This document shows positions 54,901 through 63,473 of a stretch of DNA of 64,000 nucleotides, in pieces; within the stretch, counting starts at the first letter, position 1, and each line of letters opens with the position of its first letter. The stretch is from Candidatus Heimdallarchaeota archaeon LC_3 (GTDB taxonomy: Archaea > Asgardarchaeota > Heimdallarchaeia > Hodarchaeales > LC-3), in assembly GCA_001940645.1 (NCBI GenBank), contig MDVS01000048.1, positions 62,001 to 126,000 of the forward strand, in the 5' to 3' direction. Position numbers and translations under genes: made by a program. The notes beneath the pieces are model-generated. The model saw only the letters and a program-made list of their open reading frames with translations. It had not been told where the DNA came from and did no database searches.

Positions 54901-57900
54901 TTCTTCTAAAACAGTCAAAGGAATTTCTAAAGCTGATCTTAATTGTTGAATGATTTCGGTTAATTCTGGATTTTCCGCAAATATATCAGAAGAAATGAAA
55001 TAAAGATCCTCTATAGTTGTAATCTCAATACTTTCTAACTCACGTCTCAATTTTTTGTCTATTCCCATTACTTCGTCTTCAATTGGGAATTTATCTTCTT
55101 GACTTTTGATTTTTACTCTTGATTGAAGCGCTATAATCTCTTCGAAAGAATCTCCTATTAAATCTGCAAGGTTTTCAGGGGGAATGATCATAAATTCTAA
55201 TATTGTATGAATATTTTGCATCTGAAGCCTTAATACTAAATCAGGTGAAATAGGTTCATATAGCGATGTATCTTTTTGCTCTAACTCTTGTGTATCAACA
55301 TTCTCAATAGTACCAGCTTTTTTCTTATTAGAAGATTTTTGACGTTTTTTTCGGCTATCAAATACTATAAGACCTACTGGGAGATCTAAAACTTGTCTTA
55401 CAGCACGAATTTCTGACCAATCAATACCTTCAACAGCGAAAGTAGACGGATGTAAAGTAAAATAAATATCCTCGATTGTTTTAATATCTACAGAAGCTAA
55501 TTGTCTTACGATAGACGGGGATAGCAAGCTCGAATCCTTCAGTGATCTTCCGGGTAGAAATGCATCTATTATTTTTCTTGAGGTTGAGATATTGGAAACT
55601 TCTGGAATTAAGGATTCCAACTCTGCGATAGGCCAAAATAAAAGATCAGAAACTTTTCTAATTCCTTCATTAATGAATTTTCTTATACTGACAGGATCCA
55701 CATATGGTAAAAAGACGACAGGACTGTTTAAGAGCCTTCTAACTTCATCAATAGCTTTTTGTAATTCTTCTCTATTCTTTTCAGTAATTTCTTTTGGAAT
55801 AATCTGATAATCTTTTAAGAATAAGACGTTTTCCGCTGTAAATACATTATATTGATTTAAAGTTTGTTTTGTAGATTTGGGAATTATTTTAATATTGTCA
55901 AGTGAAACGCTTAATTCGTTAACCCTAGTCTTTATTTGTTCTAAATTAATTTGCTGTTTTAATGTTAATAACTCAATAAGACTCATTTTAAGTTTATTAT
56001 ATTCATCTTCAGGCCATATTAGGAAATCATAAATTGAAATTATTCCATGTTGAATAACACTAGCAAAATTTTTTGGAGGAAAATGAGGAAAAGCAACAAT
56101 TGGTGAATTAAGTGTGTTCTGGATGTATTCAATGTCTTTCCAAAGAGATTTTGCCTTTGAATTAATAACCTGTTCTTTTTCTACATGCATAATTTCTTCA
56201 GTTATTAGAAAGTTATTTTCATGAAATTTAGCTCTCAATTCTGGTTCTAAATAATTTAATGGAATACCCCACTGAGTCTTGATCTCTTTTATGAAATCAA
56301 CATCAATTAAATCTCCTACAATTTCTTTGATAACATGAATTGGAGTAATTAAAAAGTCATAAACCGTCAATATATGAGAATCTGTTAATTTTTCTTCTAT
56401 TGCAGGAGGAATCCAGACAAGTTTTTCCAAATACAATGGAGATTTTGAATTATATTCAGTAAGATTCTCTTTTCTAAATTTATTAATTAAATAAATTTTA
56501 TGGTTTTTATCTATCTTATCGGTTTCTACAGAAATGAGATCATACAAATTTCTTATTTTTTTCTTCTCTAATAGTTGTAAATATTCGGGTTCATCTTTTA
56601 TTATATTACCCAAACTTATTTTAGCTTTTTCCTCCTCATCTATATCTCCGAGAACGTTTCCTTTCAACTCATCTAAAACACTAGCAATTAATATATCTAA
56701 TTCGATCAAATTTTTTGGATGTGCATCAATTTCATCGATAAAATCTTGCCACGTTTTCAATTTAAGTTTAGAGGTTAAAACTTTCTTGGAATCCCCAGAC
56801 AGCCAATTAACTCCAACAGCTGTAATGTTTTCTTTCAAAATTTTAGTTTTAGTTACATCAGATTTAATATATCTGAGAAAAAAGCTTTGGATTGCTGGAA
56901 TATTAGCTTTATGAAAAAATTCATTATTGAATTTTAATAAAAATTCAGCCTTAGTTGAGACCCCTTTAGACTTAAAATCGCTATCTATTTCAGGTGTAAC
57001 CCATTTTAGTGAAGACATTAAATGTTGCGGACTATTGAGCATTCCTTTTTTCTTTGCAAGTTGAATGAGTCTATGTTTTTCTAAATACGATATTTTATCA
57101 ATTAATCCTACAACAAATAAGAAGTTTTCATTTGTTGTTGCAAAAAAATCCCACACTGTTGAAATCCATCTTCTAGAGAGAGATTTTTCTATTTTTTCAA
57201 AATCCTGAAAACCTTTTTCTATCCAAGCAGGCATTAATTTTAATTCAGAGACTTTCGGAGAAGAAGGAGTAAGATCCAATCTTTTTACTGATACATGTTT
57301 TATTTCACGAATTCTTTCTGCACTTAATAATTTGGTTTTAGCAATTATCTCATTATCAGTAAATAGGAAATCTACACCTGTAACTATCCCTAAATCATCC
57401 AATTCTCTTCTTACACGTCCTTCTAATTCAGCCCACGATCGTAGTGAATAAATTGGGGGACTTGGAGGTTTATATCTTCTAAATGATTTTGGTGTTGCTT
57501 CTACTAAAGCTCTACTCATCAAATTTTCGATATTAGTTAAATCAAAAGGCAAAATTTCGCTTGGCATGCTTTGTAATATTTCAGAAAGTGCTTTTGATAC
57601 TTTAGGAGCATAGAATTCGAATCTACTTTTTCTTTGTTTTTCTCTCGAAGTCCGTTCTTTTCTCGATAAGAAAGTTCTAACTCTGCTTCCTAACGTTTTA
57701 AGAATTTGAACAAGCTCTTCTCGTATTTCTTTAACATCAGCTATGTATTCTTTAGATGTCTCTGGAAAAGGAATCTTAGTTGAGACCAAGGAAACTGCTA
57801 TAGCAACTGGAGCAGTATTGATGTTGATTTTATAATCCTTCCAATTCAGATTTTTATCATCAAAAATAACTTTAGTTACAATATCATTTCCTGGGCCGAA

Positions 57901-59199
57901 TAATAAGGGGATACGATTTGCAAATCTATAAATTTTTGCATTCTTTGAATCTTTTGATCCACCTTCTGAAGAACTTTCGTCTTCTAATTGTTTACCTCCA
58001 TAAGCAATAGCAGCTTCGATTACAAAAGGATGACCACCATAAGCTCCTACTGGACTTGAAATAGATTCAGCAATTTCAGGGTTAAGTTCCCGAATCAATC
58101 CTCTTTTTAATTTATCCTCACCTAATGGAGATAATCCCGCTCCCGATGGCCGAACAAAGGTAAATCGTTTTACTTGATCCTTTTGCTTTCCTTTTGCTTT
58201 TTTTGGTGAAATAGATGCTTGAAAACCATCATGAACAATTCTCCTAATATCAGAACTTGCTAATTTTTTAGGATTGCTCTTTTCAGGGACATTAATGAAT
58301 TCCAAAAAGTCCCGTGCTTTTTTTGGAGTTATCCCTTCAAAATGGTTAACTAAGAAATCAACCATGTTAGTTTTTTTTGTAAAATTTATTTCACGTTTTA
58401 ACTGGGTAATGTCAACCCCCCATGGATGAATTTTTGTAGTTTCCGGATATTCAGGCATTTCATCAACAACTCTCTCCAATATAATGGTTTCATTGTCTGG
58501 TAATTCAATTTTAAGCTCAGCATAAGGAGTGATAACTGCTAATGCATGAAAATAATCTTTTACATAACGCTTAGCAAGTGTCCATGAACCTGTAAAAGTT
58601 ACTGATACTTCAGTGCCACTTTTTTTAAATCCCTCAGCATTTGATGCAGGAAAAACATCTTTTTTCTTAATTATCGGTTCATTTTTTTGCAAATTAATAA
58701 ACAATTCGTGACGGGATGTTATTTTTTCTTTAAAATACCTTGAAGTCACTACTATTGGTAGATCAACGGTAGCCATTGCATTAAGTAATACCATTTTAGC
58801 TCCAAGGCCAAAACGACCACGTGATTGGCGAGCACCATAATTTGATCCAGTTAAAACCCTACCAAACAAATCAGGTACTGCCTTTTCCTGTACCCCCATT
58901 CCATTGTCTCTAATAGTTAATCTGATGAAATCCAGTCGCTCTTCTTTACGATACTTTTTGACTTGTAAAAGTTTTTCGATTTCGCTTGCTAGTAAGATCT
59001 CGATTTTGATAAACATTTCAGGAAGACGTTGAATTTTTTCAGCAGCATCAAGACCATTCTCTACCAGTTCTCTAACACTAGTAAAAACTACTCTAAGCGA
59101 ATTGTCAAATCCTGCTATAGCCTTATTATCATGAAAGAAGTCTGCTGCACTGCGTCTTTGTATTGCTTCTTCTGGTATTTCAATCTCTTTAAGAGCCAT
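51988..59199 (-). CDS. top6B: Giant DNA topoisomerase VI subunit B with helical-repeat extension
   Basis: The 2403-aa protein starts as a normal Top6B. GHKL ATPase motifs are SVRELVENGLDAA (41-53), DNGMG (98-102) and GRFGLGAKM (128-136). An H2TH region (about 285-325) and transducer with the switch Lys in VSTKIPF (about 473-479) follow, reaching to about 560. Usual length is about 500-550 aa. Here about 1,800 further residues follow, made of over 20 degenerate units whose best-kept core is '[GDN]I-x-T-[IVL]-x-[DE]-[FL]-hydrophobic' followed by a Pro. The end is a Lys/Ser-rich basic tail (about 2350-2403). With Top6A it relaxes and decatenates DNA with double-strand passage. The extension probably binds DNA or a scaffold. 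Confidence 0.93.
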   Translation of the reverse strand: MALKEIEIPEEAIQRRSAADFFHDNKAIAGFDNSLRVVFTSVRELVENGLDAAEKIQRLPEMFIKIEILLASEIEKLLQVKKYRKEERLDFIRLTIRDNGMGVQEKAVPDLFGRVLTGSNYGARQSRGRFGLGAKMVLLNAMATVDLPIVVTSRYFKEKITSRHELFINLQKNEPIIKKKDVFPASNAEGFKKSGTEVSVTFTGSWTLAKRYVKDYFHALAVITPYAELKIELPDNETIILERVVDEMPEYPETTKIHPWGVDITQLKREINFTKKTNMVDFLVNHFEGITPKKARDFLEFINVPEKSNPKKLASSDIRRIVHDGFQASISPKKAKGKQKDQVKRFTFVRPSGAGLSPLGEDKLKRGLIRELNPEIAESISSPVGAYGGHPFVIEAAIAYGGKQLEDESSSEGGSKDSKNAKIYRFANRIPLLFGPGNDIVTKVIFDDKNLNWKDYKININTAPVAIAVSLVSTKIPFPETSKEYIADVKEIREELVQILKTLGSRVRTFLSRKERTSREKQRKSRFEFYAPKVSKALSEILQSMPSEILPFDLTNIENLMSRALVEATPKSFRRYKPPSPPIYSLRSWAELEGRVRRELDDLGIVTGVDFLFTDNEIIAKTKLLSAERIREIKHVSVKRLDLTPSSPKVSELKLMPAWIEKGFQDFEKIEKSLSRRWISTVWDFFATTNENFLFVVGLIDKISYLEKHRLIQLAKKKGMLNSPQHLMSSLKWVTPEIDSDFKSKGVSTKAEFLLKFNNEFFHKANIPAIQSFFLRYIKSDVTKTKILKENITAVGVNWLSGDSKKVLTSKLKLKTWQDFIDEIDAHPKNLIELDILIASVLDELKGNVLGDIDEEEKAKISLGNIIKDEPEYLQLLEKKKIRNLYDLISVETDKIDKNHKIYLINKFRKENLTEYNSKSPLYLEKLVWIPPAIEEKLTDSHILTVYDFLITPIHVIKEIVGDLIDVDFIKEIKTQWGIPLNYLEPELRAKFHENNFLITEEIMHVEKEQVINSKAKSLWKDIEYIQNTLNSPIVAFPHFPPKNFASVIQHGIISIYDFLIWPEDEYNKLKMSLIELLTLKQQINLEQIKTRVNELSVSLDNIKIIPKSTKQTLNQYNVFTAENVLFLKDYQIIPKEITEKNREELQKAIDEVRRLLNSPVVFLPYVDPVSIRKFINEGIRKVSDLLFWPIAELESLIPEVSNISTSRKIIDAFLPGRSLKDSSLLSPSIVRQLASVDIKTIEDIYFTLHPSTFAVEGIDWSEIRAVRQVLDLPVGLIVFDSRKKRQKSSNKKKAGTIENVDTQELEQKDTSLYEPISPDLVLRLQMQNIHTILEFMIIPPENLADLIGDSFEEIIALQSRVKIKSQEDKFPIEDEVMGIDKKLRRELESIEITTIEDLYFISSDIFAENPELTEIIQQLRSALEIPLTVLEEFTPNMVQTLEKRQISTLIHFIMYPNDKLADLLEVSEERIEEGIKRQINLVDISKIVAYPISTIKELSQKYQVLLKHNGIYSIAELLSLKTSKHKILHDEPAINDVLQDISIQQIQELVEESQLVMIQILGKQMTQRLQSKGITTLEDIVMISDEKRDDLASDEELWSKIKLIRDQLKLPADYIVSSRFRSAVQTCALNDIVTVLDFLAVSTEEIQNLGISENEISEIKKSLQLENLLPYFRIPIVTFQEFKSYVTSLQENNIETIGEFLYTSPKEIKNIIIQKEFDVKEFYNKFSFWDTIESLNIPITYVMDLDQSIITNLSRRKISTLMDWWKTSTDLLTSLLTVDEYELKQLWNNLNWDSIWESLSYPVAIDDNIPGTWKLKASENIEQSLGKVLIQSNSAIQKLFDTSERNIKHWKSKITSKDIITQYKSNPRKKLYSAFVQYYKHERGSKEPSTLYEREINGKLYNLVDLKIKWEIPIQSISDLPVNITTKLLQANLNQLKDLYLISEGDLEKYVGLDAKSIKLLLDKTWVPEVSVKEKALQSIEKFTFVSDSLKKNLEKYGFKYLSDLKKSSGAPEEIQKEIQTLYRISKTPILFITNITDSEINTLLENNIFTIEELYFSTKEDEYLTLKEKVKSTKEIEKSRGVTGLSKELFKALSDSLQSSLSKQLGFDDYCLEEIAFTNITPNPEISLNKSDTISLEKFLSVFFTPINNVSLIYDQNPYLIEKLHSMDIHFLFQFLRQNNNLKVMSEKLDVPLTKIRYIFNNLDFIKISVSVKKDAVNLSIQNNLIRLSEKDIEFLNSIGIFTMQELFNPQIYLVKKDDLRDLERMIKDKSLLNPHDISIARINGIPLSDINKLRNIGIKTLKDFIIVPGSVIRQNTKIKATEIGTIKIIPQIMKKEVIQTRIDKLFKPEPRKELKLKQKSLPKSKSSNKSGSTKKTSSKRTQSKKNSIVKSSKTSSKRRK
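51994..51998 (-). promoter_or_regulatory. GGAGG ribosome-binding site of top6A inside top6B
   Basis: The last codons of top6B, AGG AGG AAA, supply a GGAGG five bases before the top6A ATG at 51988. Subunit A is therefore made by coupled re-initiation at the end of B, which would keep the two subunits in a fixed ratio. Confidence 0.7.
52167..57162 (-). repeat. Over 20 degenerate HhH-like helical repeats in Top6B
   Basis: From about residue 680 to 2345 the protein shows a recurring core such as ISTVWDFF, ILTVYDFLITP, IISIYDFLIWP, IRKVSDLLFWP, IKTIEDIYF, IHTILEFMIIP, ITTIEDLYF, ISTLIHFIMYP, ITTLEDIVMI, IVTVLDFLAV, IETIGEFLYTSP, ISTLMDWW, IFTIEELYF and IKTLKDFIIVP. Spacing is about 50-90 residues. 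The form resembles helix-hairpin-helix units (hydrophobic helix, 'GIxT' hairpin, second helix). The DNA copies are diverged, so this is an old expansion. Confidence 0.75.
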
Positions 59200-59554
59200 A
59201 AAAATAAACCCATTTTTTTATAGTATAACAAAATTATGAATATTATTGTAAAAAAACAAAAATTTGAAAAGTGTAATGTGTATTTGATAGAATCAAAATG
59301 TGGTGTTTTATAAAGTTTGTATATAGAATCCTCAAAAGGGTTACCCTAACCCAAAAAAAAAAAATGAAAAAATTGTAAAACGCGATCATGAATTTCTTAC
59401 ATTTATCTATGATGACATTTTATAATTCTGAATCATTTTTTCAATTTTTAAAAAACAGTTTAATTAGTAACAATAATCTTGTGAGTTCGAAGAATGGGAA
59501 AAAAAAAAGGAAAACAAAAAACAGAGAATAAAAACTCATCAACAGCGACTTCCA
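59200..59554. other. Divergent promoter region between top6B and nth
   Basis: No gene is visible in this 355-base AT-rich space, which must hold promoters for both directions. A short frame from ATG 59494 (MGKKKGKQKTENKN..., 25 codons) runs through a ten-A stretch and would join the nth frame if one A were removed, so nth could have a slightly longer N-terminus. This is not called. Confidence 0.45.
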
Positions 59555-60247
59555 ATGTCTACATCAATTGATATAGAAAATTTTTTATCCACTATTGAAA
59601 CAGAAATGGAAAAATTCAGAGTTACTACTCTGAAAAATGTTGCTAAAAAAACAAGAGATCCATTTAGAGTTCTCATTGGTTGTATTATATCTCTACGAAC
59701 AAAAGATGAAGTAACACATGAAGCATCAACAAGATTGTTTAATGTTGCTGATTCTCCAACAAAAATGAGCAATTTATCAGAAGAAGATATCGAAAAACTA
59801 ATTTATCCGGCAGGATTTTATAGAAATAAAGCAAAACAAATTAAGGAAATAGCAAAACAACTAGCTGAAGAACATAATTCAAAAGTACCGAAATCCATAG
59901 ATCAATTAGTCTCTTTTAAAGGTGTTGGAAGAAAAACAGCTAATTTGGTTGTAACTCTAGGTTATAATCTCCCAGGAATCTGTGTGGATACTCATGTAGC
60001 CAGAATAGTCCACAGAATTGGTTATATTGAACCAAAGAAATTTGATGAAAAGGGATTACCTGTATTTCATTCACCAGACGATGTGGAGATGAAATTAAGA
60101 AAAAGATTACCAAAAATTTGGTGGATACCGATAAATGACCTATTGGTTACTTGGGGCCAGAATATCTGTAAACCCATATCTCCTATCTGTTCAAAGTGTT
60201 TTGTTTTTGAGAAATGTCCAAAAGTTGGAGTTATAAAGAACAGGTAA
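59555..60247 (+). CDS. nth: Endonuclease III (DNA glycosylase/AP lyase)
   Basis: The 230-aa protein has the helix-hairpin-helix motif with the catalytic Lys127 (FKGVGRKTANLV), the essential Asp145 (ICVDTHVARI) and the C-terminal [4Fe-4S] loop C205-x6-C212-x2-C215-x5-C221. All key residues for removal of oxidised pyrimidines and strand cleavage are present. Length is normal. The ATG at 59555 is used. It is divergent from topoisomerase VI. Confidence 0.95.
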   Translation: MSTSIDIENFLSTIETEMEKFRVTTLKNVAKKTRDPFRVLIGCIISLRTKDEVTHEASTRLFNVADSPTKMSNLSEEDIEKLIYPAGFYRNKAKQIKEIAKQLAEEHNSKVPKSIDQLVSFKGVGRKTANLVVTLGYNLPGICVDTHVARIVHRIGYIEPKKFDEKGLPVFHSPDDVEMKLRKRLPKIWWIPINDLLVTWGQNICKPISPICSKCFVFEKCPKVGVIKNR

Positions 60248-60404
60248 TAGAAAATCATAAAAAAATTTGATTGAATGGATTAAACTTTCCTTTTTTATTT
60301 TAACCAATAACTCATATCAGTTACTCTCTTCACTAAATATACTATTAAATGATAATTAATTTGTAAAATACAGACTAAAATCCTACAAATTGTTGATAAC
60401 TATT

Positions 60405-61862
60405 ATGAAAATAGATACTAAGCAAGAAATTACCTTGGATGAAGACGTTGATGTATATATAGTTCCAGTCTTTGAAGAAGGGGAAATTAATTCACTTTTT
60501 CCAAAACCAGATTCTTATGATTTTAAAGGAAAATCAGGAGATTTATTTAAGTTATATGGCCAAAAACCCAAAAGAATAATATATATTGGGTTAGGAAAGC
60601 AATCAGATGCTACTCCGGACAGTATAAGAAAGAATTTCGGCACTATAGCTAGAAAAATTCGAAACAAAAAATATACTAAATATGTAGTTGTATTTCCTGC
60701 ATCTTTACACCTTGAAGTTGATAAATTTACAGAAATAGTTGTCGAAGCATCGATTTTAGGATCGTATAAATTTGAAAAATATCTTACTGATCCGGAAAGA
60801 AAACGAGAACCAATAAGTCAATTAATTCTCTTAACAGGAACCCATGATTCATCTCTTATAAGCCAAGGGCTAGAATACGGAAAAATTGTAGCTGAAGCTA
60901 CTAACTTCACAAGAGATTTGAACAATACACCCCATATGGATATGAATGCAATTATTATGGCTCAACAAGCGAAAACCATGGCTGAAGCTAATGGTCTTGA
61001 TGTCAAAATATTAGGACGAGATGAAGCACAAAAAGAAGACATGAATCTATTTTTGAGCGTAAATAACGGATCTAAGGATGTGGTTCCCCCTCAATTTGTA
61101 GTATTAGAATATAATCCCTCAGATGCAAAGAAAACAATTGTTTTTGTTGGAAAAGGTATTACTTTCGATACGGGTGGGATATCCTTAAAACCTGGTGCAG
61201 GAATGGGAGATATGTTATATGATATGTGTGGTGCTGGTGCAGTTATTGGAGCTATGCAAGCTATAGCACAAATTAAGCCAAGAGGAGTTAAAGTTGTCGG
61301 AATAACACCTTTAACTGATAATTCACCCTCAGGTTCTGCTACAAAACCTGGTGATATTATTAAATCAAAAAATGGAAAAACTGTTCAAATAGAAAATACT
61401 GATGCTGAAGGCCGTCTTGTTTTAGCTGATGCTTTGACTTATGCGGAGCGTTACAACCCAGATTTTGTTATTGATCTTGCAACTCTCACTGGTGCATGTG
61501 TAATCGCTTTAGGAGGAGTTTATGCTGCTTCATATTTCAATAATGTAGATGATAATGTTAAAAACTCATTATTGAAAAGTGGGGATTACACTGGAGATCT
61601 ACTTTGGCATATGCCTTTAAATAAAGAATATTTCGAGCAAATCAAAGATAGACACGCTGATATTAAAAATACTGGTGGTAGACCAGCTGGTTCGATAACA
61701 GCAGCGATGTTCTTAAAAGAATTTGCAGAAAAATATCCATGGTGCCACTTAGATATTGCTGGGACCGCATGGGGTGATAAAGAAAAAGGTTATCGTCCTA
61801 AAGGTGCTACTGGTTTTGGTACACGAATTTTAATTGAATTTATAAGAAATCTAAATATTTAA
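60405..61862 (+). CDS. Leucyl aminopeptidase (M17 family)
   Basis: From ATG 60405 the protein has about 485 aa; the frame is open a few codons upstream to a TTG. The catalytic half shows the M17 motifs VGKGITFDTGGISLKPG (metal Lys and Asp), MCGAGAVIG, the signature NTDAEGRL and the late GRPAGSITAAMFLKEF. The N-terminal half (about 1-160) is the usual macrodomain-like part. The enzyme is a cytosolic hexamer that frees N-terminal residues from peptides using two metal ions. A single gene on the plus strand. Confidence 0.94.
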   Translation: MKIDTKQEITLDEDVDVYIVPVFEEGEINSLFPKPDSYDFKGKSGDLFKLYGQKPKRIIYIGLGKQSDATPDSIRKNFGTIARKIRNKKYTKYVVVFPASLHLEVDKFTEIVVEASILGSYKFEKYLTDPERKREPISQLILLTGTHDSSLISQGLEYGKIVAEATNFTRDLNNTPHMDMNAIIMAQQAKTMAEANGLDVKILGRDEAQKEDMNLFLSVNNGSKDVVPPQFVVLEYNPSDAKKTIVFVGKGITFDTGGISLKPGAGMGDMLYDMCGAGAVIGAMQAIAQIKPRGVKVVGITPLTDNSPSGSATKPGDIIKSKNGKTVQIENTDAEGRLVLADALTYAERYNPDFVIDLATLTGACVIALGGVYAASYFNNVDDNVKNSLLKSGDYTGDLLWHMPLNKEYFEQIKDRHADIKNTGGRPAGSITAAMFLKEFAEKYPWCHLDIAGTAWGDKEKGYRPKGATGFGTRILIEFIRNLNI

Positions 61863-62083
61863 TTTATCTAATAACATCTTGATTCATTTTTTCTTTTTAT
61901 CATAATATTTTCTTTATTTAATTTAATTACGATTAGATAAAAAATCTTTTAACTCCTTAGAATTTGCTTTTCATGTTACACTGGTATGACTAATATGATA
62001 TAAAATATTATTGAATATTAATATCACTATAATCCAGTTTGATCCCTAAAATTTAAAAAAATCAGCTCAACTTGTGATAAATT

Positions 62084-63463
62084 ATGGTAAAAGCAAAATT
62101 TACTAAAATCATTAAGAGAGATGGTAGTATAGCGAATTTTGATAAAGAACGGATTACTGAATCAATTTATCGCGCAGCTGTGGAAGTTGGGGGAAGAGAT
62201 AAAGATTTAGCTTCAATTGTATCTGATGAAGTGGTATTTTCATTAAATAAATATACTCATGAAGAAGAATATCCCTCAGTTGAAGAAATTCAGGATTTAA
62301 TTGAAAAAATTTTGATTGAGAGAGGTCATGCAAAGACAGCAAAACGATTTATTCTTTACAGAGCTAATTTACAAACAAAGGGATTCGATAAATCTCAGAA
62401 ACACCAAAAAGTCTTCTTTACTGGAGCGATTCCTTATCAAAAAATTTGGAATGTACTAGTTTGGAATCTAAAAAACAATGTTGAAACAATTAAAAAATTG
62501 AATAAAATTGTTTCTGATCACGATAAATTTGTTAGATTAATGAAAAAGTCAGATGCTAGTTATGTAGCAGACGTTGAAGCAGCAGCAAAGCGAATATTGG
62601 AAAGAAAGGATGAATTGAAATTAGTTATTGTTGCTGGTCCTAGTAGTTCAGGTAAAACAACTAGTACAATTATTTTAGAAGATTTTTTAAAAGAACAGGG
62701 TATGTCAATAAAAGCAATTAATGTCGACAATTATTTTCACGATTTAGAGACTCATCCCAAAGATGAATTCGGAGATTATGACTTTGAAATCCCTCAAGCT
62801 ATCGATATGAAATTATTCAATGAACATTTGAAAGAAATGATAGAAGGAAAGGAAATAAATTCACCTATATTCGATTTCAAAACAGGTACAAGAGTGAAAG
62901 ATGAATCTATTCCACTAAAGCTTGAACAGAATCAATTGATATTGATAGATTGCTTGCATGGATTATTTCCTGATTTGACATCAGGTGTAAAAGAAGAAGA
63001 AAAGTTTAAACTATATTTGGAGACCTTAGCGCAACAAAAATCTTCAATATTATCAAAGGAAGGATCTGGTTTTGTGAGATGGACGGATATCCGTCTTCTA
63101 AGACGTATGATTCGAGATAAACAATACAGAAATTATCAACCTGAGGCAACATTGACACACTGGCACTACGTTCGAAGAAGTGAATTACAATATATCATAC
63201 CGTATATAAACACCGTAGATCATATTTGCAATGGAGCACTTGCATATGAATTGCCAATTCATAAAACTTTGATGGGAGAAAATTTTCCTATTTGGGCAGA
63301 TAAATATAAATCGGATCCCGAACGTCAAGATGCTTATCTTAGAGCGGATCGTGTTCGAAAATTGTTTGGGGAAGTTATAGGGGCTACAAAGGAACAAATA
63401 GACGCTGTACCTAAAAACAGTTTATTTAGAGAATTTATTGGAGGATCAAAAAGAAAATATTGA
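62084..63463 (+). CDS. ATP-cone / uridine-kinase-like fusion
   Basis: The 459-aa protein opens with an ATP-cone domain (about 5-100; KIIKRDGSIANFDKERITES, ILIERGHAKTAKRFILYRA), as in ribonucleotide reductases and NrdR. A linker leads to a P-loop kinase of the uridine kinase/phosphoribulokinase type: Walker A VAGPSSSGKTTST (about 183-195), NVDNYFHD and IDCLHGLF. The C-terminal part RWTDIRLLRRMIRDKQYRNY, with THWHYVRRSE after it, resembles the end of the family. An allosterically ATP/dATP-sensing nucleoside or sugar kinase is likely; the substrate is not known. ATG start, about 220 bases after the aminopeptidase. Confidence 0.85.
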   Translation: MVKAKFTKIIKRDGSIANFDKERITESIYRAAVEVGGRDKDLASIVSDEVVFSLNKYTHEEEYPSVEEIQDLIEKILIERGHAKTAKRFILYRANLQTKGFDKSQKHQKVFFTGAIPYQKIWNVLVWNLKNNVETIKKLNKIVSDHDKFVRLMKKSDASYVADVEAAAKRILERKDELKLVIVAGPSSSGKTTSTIILEDFLKEQGMSIKAINVDNYFHDLETHPKDEFGDYDFEIPQAIDMKLFNEHLKEMIEGKEINSPIFDFKTGTRVKDESIPLKLEQNQLILIDCLHGLFPDLTSGVKEEEKFKLYLETLAQQKSSILSKEGSGFVRWTDIRLLRRMIRDKQYRNYQPEATLTHWHYVRRSELQYIIPYINTVDHICNGALAYELPIHKTLMGENFPIWADKYKSDPERQDAYLRADRVRKLFGEVIGATKEQIDAVPKNSLFREFIGGSKRKY

Positions 63464-63473
63464 TCCTCAAAAA

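Noticed and set aside
59494..59555. ATG-led Lys-rich leader (MGKKKGKQK...) upstream of nth across ten A bases.
   Set aside because: Out of frame with nth as sequenced; would need an indel in a homopolymer, and nth is complete without it.
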